From positions 1-44,505 of the forward strand of contig JAHZBA010000021.1 in assembly GCA_019423635.1 (NCBI GenBank): a stretch of 44,505 nt of DNA, given 5' to 3'. Of this stretch, positions 41,101-44,505 are shown piece by piece; positions within the stretch are counted from its first letter, which is position 1, and the number at the start of each line of letters is the position of its first letter. A program made the translations under genes and the position numbers. Origin of the DNA: Clostridiales bacterium. Its GTDB lineage: Bacteria; Bacillota; Clostridia; Oscillospirales; Oscillospiraceae. The notes beneath the pieces were generated by a model, which searched no databases, was not told the origin of the DNA, and saw only the letters and a list, made by a program, of their open reading frames with translations.

Positions 41101-41328
41101 CAGAAGCTCCGCGCCCTTCCGGGGCCGCAGTGCCTCCAGCACCTTCCCGGCGTCCCTCCCCCGGAGATCCGCCAGAATCACATCGGCCCTCTCCGCCAGG
41201 GCCGGGTCCGGCGCCTCGCTCTCCAGAAAGGTGTGGGTAAAGTGCTCCAGCGGCGGAATTTCCCTGATTGTCTCAAAAATCCCGCTCCGTGGACCGACCA
41301 GATAGAGCTGCATATGGCAGTGGTACAT
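38197..41328 (-). CDS. Soluble PAS-containing hybrid histidine kinase with two receivers
   Basis: ATG 41328 has GGGAGG 8 bases upstream; the product is 1043 residues without a membrane segment. Residues 5-110 look like a degenerate receiver (LYLVGPRSG, ADVILADLRG). Two or three PAS-type domains follow at about 125-505, with VGVGIDITQERAYEQE after the first. The HisKA domain has H546 in MSHDIRTPMNAIVGF; the ATPase domain has SIKDTGIGMSEEF and GTGLGMAI. Receiver 1 carries D838 in LIDWLMPDMNG and receiver 2 carries D973 in LMDIQMPVMDG. It should sense a cytoplasmic signal through the PAS domains. No Hpt or DNA-binding output is attached, and no partner is adjacent. Confidence 0.92.
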   Translation of the reverse strand: MYHCHMQLYLVGPRSGIFETIREIPPLEHFTHTFLESEAPDPALAERADVILADLRGRDAGKVLEALRPRKGAELLVLAEKDQVPLLPLAELRDVWTAPISEEELRFRFLRWQEGYKQSKDAWQTSQYLEAAIDSVPNLVWYKTKDGVHEKVNESFCKTVGKTKEQVHGRRHAYIWDVEQDDPVCIESENRVMSRRETLISEETVLTGEGTRLLTTYKSPLYDLDGSVMGTVGVGIDITQERAYEQEILTKNRTLEAIFTTMDCGVMCHSLDGSRILSINRAALQILGYGSQEEMIADGFDTVAASVVEEDQPRLRECIRGLRKVNDSVNMEYRVRHHDGQILHVMGNIKLVEEDGELFYQRFLLDCTAQKMRENEERLMKERRQMELVQALSVDYSLVCVFDLHTGAGRALRISACRVGVLDSIFEGALSLPECMERYIETCVYQDDRELMRRSCSAERLREELEKNRLYYVNYRTMCEDSLRYFQMKAVRVGDEENSCSVVMGFRSVDEETRSELEKKNLLEDALSQANRASKAKSVFLSNMSHDIRTPMNAIVGFTNLAITHIDRKEQVEEYLKKILTSGNHLVSLINDVLDMSRIESGKMHLDEVLCSLPDILHGLRSIVQADIRTKQLDFYIDAVNVVNEEIYCDRLRLNQVLLNLLSNCIKYTGAGGMVSMRITEKPDAPAGYANYEFSIKDTGIGMSEEFVAHIFEPFERERNSTISGIQGTGLGMAITKNIVDMMNGTIEVKSKQGVGTEFIVSFTFRLHDTPREIQAIPNLKNCRALVVDDDFNTCDSVSYMLQQIGMRAEWTLSGREAVLRTRQAMTRGDSYSVYLIDWLMPDMNGIEVARRIRMETGENVPIIVLTAYDWSDIEEEAREAGVTAFCSKPLFLSELRNCLHSIVSKEEKKIAALPRVHTGRILLAEDNELNQEIAQVILEEAGFLVEVAENGQIALEMLKNSEPGYYRLILMDIQMPVMDGYTAAQKIRALEQKELAEIPILAMTANAFEEDRKAALNAGMNGHIAKPIDIEKLMETLDHVLE

Positions 41329-41414
41329 GTCGATATCCTCCCTGCGTACGGCAAAGGATTTTGGCCCGTGTGCCCTCCCCGGAATCCCACGGACCTGCAA
41401 TTCCCAACAGTATT

Positions 41415-41443
41415 ATTTTAACAACCGGGAAAAGTTTTGTCAA
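41415..41443 (-). promoter_or_regulatory. Promoter of the soluble hybrid kinase gene
   Basis: On the minus strand TTGACA (41443-41438), 17 bp, TAAAAT (41420-41415), about 85 bp before the start codon. Confidence 0.88.
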
Positions 41444-41585
41444 CATAGTCAAAAGATCTCTGAAAAAACGTTTTTCCCAGGGAATTTTCTTCCAAATGCG
41501 GGGAATCGTTCCCGCCCGGGCCATCCGTGCGGCCCGGATCACACGGCGGTATCCCTGTCCGAAGGCGGCGCCGCTCTCCCCACAT

Positions 41586-42578
41586 TCAGGGCGCTTTCCA
41601 CAGGATATCCTTCGCAACGGGCGTATAGAACAGCCGCCGAATCTCCGGCCAGTCCCGGGTCTGCCCCAGAATCCACATCAGCTTCGCCGTCACCGCCTCG
41701 GTGGTCATATCGTAGGCCTCCAGCACGCCGGGGTGTCCCTTCAGGGCGTGGCCCACGTGGTAGACTCCCAGATCGCTGCCCTCGTTGGCCACCTGGGTGG
41801 TCAGCACAATCGTCCGCCCGGCGGCGGTCCACTCATCCACGCAGGACTGAAACCCCCCGGCGGCAGGCAGCCCTCCCACCCCGAAGCTCTCGATAATCAG
41901 CGCGTCGTTCCGCTCCAGAAGGAAGTCCGCCTGGGCCCGGTCCTCCCCCGGCAGCAGCTTCAGCAGCGCCACCTTCGTGTCCAGCGTCTCGCAAAACACC
42001 GGCTCCGGGGCGCAGTCCTGGCGGATATAGCGCAGCAGCACCCCGTCCCGCAGCACGCCGAGATTGGGATAGTTGATGCTGGAGAAGGCCTGAAAGCTCT
42101 TGGACCGGGTCTTTCTGGCCCGGGTGCCGGGGATCACCTGGCTGTTGAAGACGATGGAGACACCGGGGAGATCCTCCGAGGCACAGCGAAAGGCGTCGGT
42201 CAGGTTGATCTTGGAGTCCGTGGAGTCAAAGCCGATGGGCTTCTGGGCGCCGGTCAGCACAATGGGCTTGGGGCTCCCCTGGATCAGGTAGCTGAGGGCC
42301 GCCGCCGTGTAGGCCATGGTGTCCGTGCCGTGGGTGAGCACGAAGCCGTCGTAATCGGCATAGTGCTCCCGGATGCAGCGGACCATCCTCAGCCAGTGGA
42401 GCGGACCAATGTTGGTGCTGTCCAGATTCAAAAGCTGGAAACACTCCACCTCGCAGATCCGGGAGATGGCCGGCAGGTGGGCCAGCAGCTGCTCCGTGGT
42501 CAGCTCCGGCGTCAGGCCGCTCTCCGTCACCGCCGCGGCAATGGTGCCGCCGGTGCCGATCAATAGGATCTTCTTCAT
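41586..42578 (-). CDS. ansA: Type I L-asparaginase
   Basis: ATG 42578 (MKKILLIGTGGTIAAAV) has GGGAGGAG in good position. The 330-residue length fits cytoplasmic type I asparaginases. The catalytic Thr pair is visible: T12 in GTGGTIA, and the second in VLTHGTDTMAYTAAAL. The allosteric-type segment TGAQKPIGFDSTDSKINL and ESFGVGGLP are also present. It hydrolyses asparagine to aspartate and ammonia. It is the last gene of a minus-strand series after the YmdB and YbaK genes; a parS-like site lies in the 87-bp gap before it. Confidence 0.94.
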   Translation of the reverse strand: MKKILLIGTGGTIAAAVTESGLTPELTTEQLLAHLPAISRICEVECFQLLNLDSTNIGPLHWLRMVRCIREHYADYDGFVLTHGTDTMAYTAAALSYLIQGSPKPIVLTGAQKPIGFDSTDSKINLTDAFRCASEDLPGVSIVFNSQVIPGTRARKTRSKSFQAFSSINYPNLGVLRDGVLLRYIRQDCAPEPVFCETLDTKVALLKLLPGEDRAQADFLLERNDALIIESFGVGGLPAAGGFQSCVDEWTAAGRTIVLTTQVANEGSDLGVYHVGHALKGHPGVLEAYDMTTEAVTAKLMWILGQTRDWPEIRRLFYTPVAKDILWKAP

Positions 42579-42606
42579 AGACTCCTCCCTGTCCTCCATG
42601 GGGCCA

Positions 42607-42622
42607 TGTTTCACGTGAAACA
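42607..42622. promoter_or_regulatory. parS-like ParB binding site
   Basis: The 16-bp perfect palindrome TGTTTCACGTGAAACA matches the conserved bacterial parS consensus (TGTTNCACGTGAAACA). It lies in the ansA-YbaK gap. ParB binding here would place the window in, or near, the origin-side domain of the chromosome. Confidence 0.85.
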
Positions 42623-42665
42623 TCTGTTCGATTTTCGTTTCACAGCTCCGCCGGGGCCGTTCCTT

Positions 42666-43139
42666 TCACGCCCAGCCCTTGCACACGTCCACCCAGGCCT
42701 GGAAGTTGGAGGCGTACCTCTCCAGCTCCTCACAGGTGAGCTCAATGGCGCTGTGGTCGCTGCCGGCGGCGGGGAACACCGTCTCAAAGCGCCGCATGGA
42801 GACATCCAGATAGACCTTCACATTCTCCGGCAGGGCAAAGGGGCACACGCCGCCCACGTCGTGGCCGATCAGGGTGTGGGCCTCCTCGTAGGTCAGCATC
42901 TTTGCCTTGACATGGAACTGGGATTTATACTTGGTGTTGTCCACCTTGGCGTCTCCCGCCGTCACGACGATGATGGGCTCCTCCGCGACCTTGAAGCTCA
43001 GGCTCTTGGCAATGCGGGCCCCCTCCACGCCCACGGCGACGGCGGCCAGCTCCACGGTGGCGGAGGAGATTTCAAATTCGCGGATACGGTCCGCAACGCC
43101 CAGGGGGGTGAGATAGGCTCTTACTTTTTCAATGGACAT
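42666..43139 (-). CDS. YbaK/EbsC-family aminoacyl-tRNA deacylase
   Basis: ATG 43139 is chosen after AAGGAAG; the frame open upstream is not coding. The 157-residue protein is a single YbaK/ProX editing domain, with KSLSFKVAEEPIIVVTAGDA, the KMLTYEEAHTLIGHDVGGVC segment and PFALPENVKVYLDVSM. Free-standing members hydrolyse mischarged tRNAs such as Cys- or Ala-tRNA-Pro. The conserved Lys is in the first segment. The exact substrate is not predictable here. Confidence 0.9.
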   Translation of the reverse strand: MSIEKVRAYLTPLGVADRIREFEISSATVELAAVAVGVEGARIAKSLSFKVAEEPIIVVTAGDAKVDNTKYKSQFHVKAKMLTYEEAHTLIGHDVGGVCPFALPENVKVYLDVSMRRFETVFPAAGSDHSAIELTCEELERYASNFQAWVDVCKGWA

Positions 43140-43234
43140 GAGATGCTTCCTTTCTTTCGTTGACATTTGATAGATGGCCGCTCCCCGGGGGAGTGGCCGC
43201 GGTACAAAGCGCGGCTGCGCCGTGGCCGGAGGGC

Positions 43235-44008
43235 CTACCGCACCTCCACCCGTTCCACGGCGCTGCACCGGCCGCTGGCGCCGTCCAGCGTAAACACCGC
43301 CCCCTGGAGCTTGCAGGGCCCCTCCGCCGTGCGGAAATGCCCCGGCAGCCCTCCCAGGAAGTTCTCCACCGACTGCTCCGGCTCCACCCCCAGCACGGAC
43401 TCCACCGGACCGGTCATACCCACGTCCGTCAGGTAGCCGGTGCCCCTGGGGTACACCCGCTCATCCGCGGTGGGCACATGGGTGTGGGTGCCCCACAGGG
43501 CGCTGACCCGGCCGTCCAGATAGTAGCCCATGGCCAGCTTCTCGCTGGTGGCCTCCGCGTGGAAATCCACCAGCGTGAGCTCCGCCTCGCCCCGGTTCAG
43601 CAGGGCGTCCGCCGTGGTGAAGGGGTTCTCCGCTCCCCAGGCCAGGTCGCACCGGCCGATCAGATTCATCACCCGGATGCGGACCGCCCCCAGATCGAAA
43701 ATCTCACAGCCGTGGCCGGGGGCCCGGCCGGTGTAGTTGGCCGGCCGCAGCAGCCAGGGGGTGTCCTCCAGGAACTCCTTGATCTGCAGCTTGTTGAAGG
43801 TGTGGTTGCCCAGGGTCACGGCGTCGGCGCCGGCGTCGTAGATCCGCTGGGCCTGGGCCGGGGTCAGCCCCACGCCGGCGGCGTTCTCCCCGTTGACCAC
43901 GGTGAAGTCGATGTGCCGCAGCTTCTGCAGCGGACGCAGCCGCGCCTCCAGGTGTCTGAGGCCCGCCTCCCCCACCACGTCGCCCACCGCCAAAATATGA
44001 TACTCCAT
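43235..44008 (-). CDS. YmdB-type metallophosphoesterase
   Basis: GGAGGAG lies a few bases before ATG 44008. The 257-residue protein has the YmdB/TIGR00282 pattern: HILAVGDVVGEAGLRHLE, VVNGENAAGVGLTPAQA, AVTLGNHTFNKLQI, VDFHAEATSEKLAMGYYLDG and WGTHTHVPTADERV, which together supply the two-metal ligands. B. subtilis YmdB is a 2',3'-cyclic nucleotide phosphodiesterase affecting biofilm and motility choice. It is the first gene of the minus-strand YmdB-YbaK-asparaginase series, with a 95-bp hairpin-containing gap to YbaK. Confidence 0.93.
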   Translation of the reverse strand: MEYHILAVGDVVGEAGLRHLEARLRPLQKLRHIDFTVVNGENAAGVGLTPAQAQRIYDAGADAVTLGNHTFNKLQIKEFLEDTPWLLRPANYTGRAPGHGCEIFDLGAVRIRVMNLIGRCDLAWGAENPFTTADALLNRGEAELTLVDFHAEATSEKLAMGYYLDGRVSALWGTHTHVPTADERVYPRGTGYLTDVGMTGPVESVLGVEPEQSVENFLGGLPGHFRTAEGPCKLQGAVFTLDGASGRCSAVERVEVR

Positions 44009-44038
44009 CCTGTCTCCTCCGCATGTGTTTTCTTCGGT

Positions 44039-44066
44039 AGTATATCAAACTCAGCGCCGTTTGCAA
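44039..44066 (-). promoter_or_regulatory. Promoter of the YmdB-type gene
   Basis: On the minus strand TTGCAA (44066-44061), 16 bp, TATACT (44044-44039), about 30 bp before the start. Confidence 0.7.
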
Positions 44067-44080
44067 GGGATTTTTCACTC

Positions 44081-44109
44081 TTGTTTTTTCCCGCACCTTT
44101 TTCTATAAT
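44081..44109 (+). promoter_or_regulatory. Promoter of the LysR-family gene
   Basis: TTGTTT (44081-44086), 17 bp, TATAAT (44104-44109); divergent from the YmdB promoter. Confidence 0.65.
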
Positions 44110-44197
44110 GGATCTGCCCCCACTGCGGCCATCGTCAAAGTTCCTGACGGCATACTTCGTGACGGCCGCGGTCAAATTTCTGCTTCCGGAGGTCCCC

Positions 44198-44505
44198 ATG
44201 GCAGTCAAGCTGGAACTGTACCGCGTGTTCAAGGAGGTGGCCGAGACCGGCAACATCTCCCTGGCGGCGAAGAATCTCTACATCTCCCAGTCGGCGGTGA
44301 GCCAGTCCATCAAGCAGCTGGAGACGGCCCTCCAGGCCCGTCTGTTCGCCCGGAGCCCCCGGGGCGTCGCCCTGACGGGAGAGGGGCAGATGCTCTACCA
44401 GTACGTCCGCAGCGCCCTGGGCCTGCTGGCCACGGGGGAGGACAAGCTCTCCCAGGCCCAGCACCTGCTGCTGGGCACCCTGGTCATCGGCGCCAGCGAC
44501 ACGGT
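44198..44505 (+). CDS. LysR-family transcriptional regulator (N-terminal part)
   Basis: ATG 44198 follows CCGGAGGT. The frame stays open to the right edge, giving 102 residues. It is the LysR winged HTH: MAVKLELYRVFKEVAETGN, SLAAKNLYISQSAVSQSIKQ, LETALQARLFARSPRGVALT, followed by the linker helix and the start of the effector domain (LLLGTLVIGASDT). LysR proteins often regulate a divergent gene, but here that would be the housekeeping YmdB gene; the true target may lie to the right. Confidence 0.92.
   Translation, partial: MAVKLELYRVFKEVAETGNISLAAKNLYISQSAVSQSIKQLETALQARLFARSPRGVALTGEGQMLYQYVRSALGLLATGEDKLSQAQHLLLGTLVIGASDT

Overview
The window is a stretch of a high-GC Clostridia chromosome, most like a gut Oscillospiraceae (Flavonifractor/Lawsonibacter/Oscillibacter type). 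The signs are a butyryl-CoA dehydrogenase/EtfBA block, a T-box and a TPP riboswitch, strong AGGAGG ribosome sites, TTGACA-N17-TATAAT promoters, a BlaI/BlaR1 pair and very GC-rich codon use. The genus is inference. Coding is dense on both strands; no rRNA, tRNA or CRISPR array is visible.

Layout. 1-3350: the end of a butyryl-CoA dehydrogenase gene, then etfB, etfA and a nitroreductase, the electron-bifurcating end of butyrate formation. 3564-7269: an XRE regulator with an unusual pentad-repeat tail, a V4R-domain protein with a degenerate GGDEF protein, and a small serine recombinase. 7544-10855: an ECF sigma factor, its membrane anti-sigma factor and a secreted protein. 11048-14353: a Crp/Fnr regulator converging on a minus-strand redox/sulfur operon (small ORF, thioredoxin, rhodanese, CoA-disulfide reductase-rhodanese fusion). 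14557-18434: a membrane hybrid histidine kinase translationally coupled to a solute-binding lipoprotein, with no permease beside it. 18643-23064: an IclR regulator and, convergent with it, a tryptophan-type ABC transporter (trpXYZ-like) behind a T-box whose specifier reads TGG; a 31-codon leader ORF with two Trp codons lies between the T-box terminator and trpX.

23065-28443: a coiled-coil protein, an EamA exporter, a 3-methyladenine DNA glycosylase/HAD/pentapeptide operon, and two proteins resembling immunity factors (one SMI1/KNR4). 28572-32227: a PcrA-type helicase and a ThiT thiamine transporter under a TPP riboswitch, separated by duplicated hairpins that flank a palindrome resembling paired DnaA boxes. 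32294-33835: a 51-bp tandem-repeat block with inverted ends, an MBL-fold hydrolase, and a MITE-like element inserted exactly at its stop codon. 33850-38129: two BlaI operators, BlaI and a 1279-residue BlaR1-like M56 protease. 38197-44505: a soluble PAS hybrid kinase, type I asparaginase, a parS-like site, a YbaK protein, a YmdB-type phosphoesterase and the start of a LysR regulator.

The main themes are sensing and amino-acid, vitamin and redox homeostasis. The items I would follow up first are the T-box plus Trp-codon leader, the kinase plus orphan binding protein, the giant BlaR1, and the several small repeat or MITE families.
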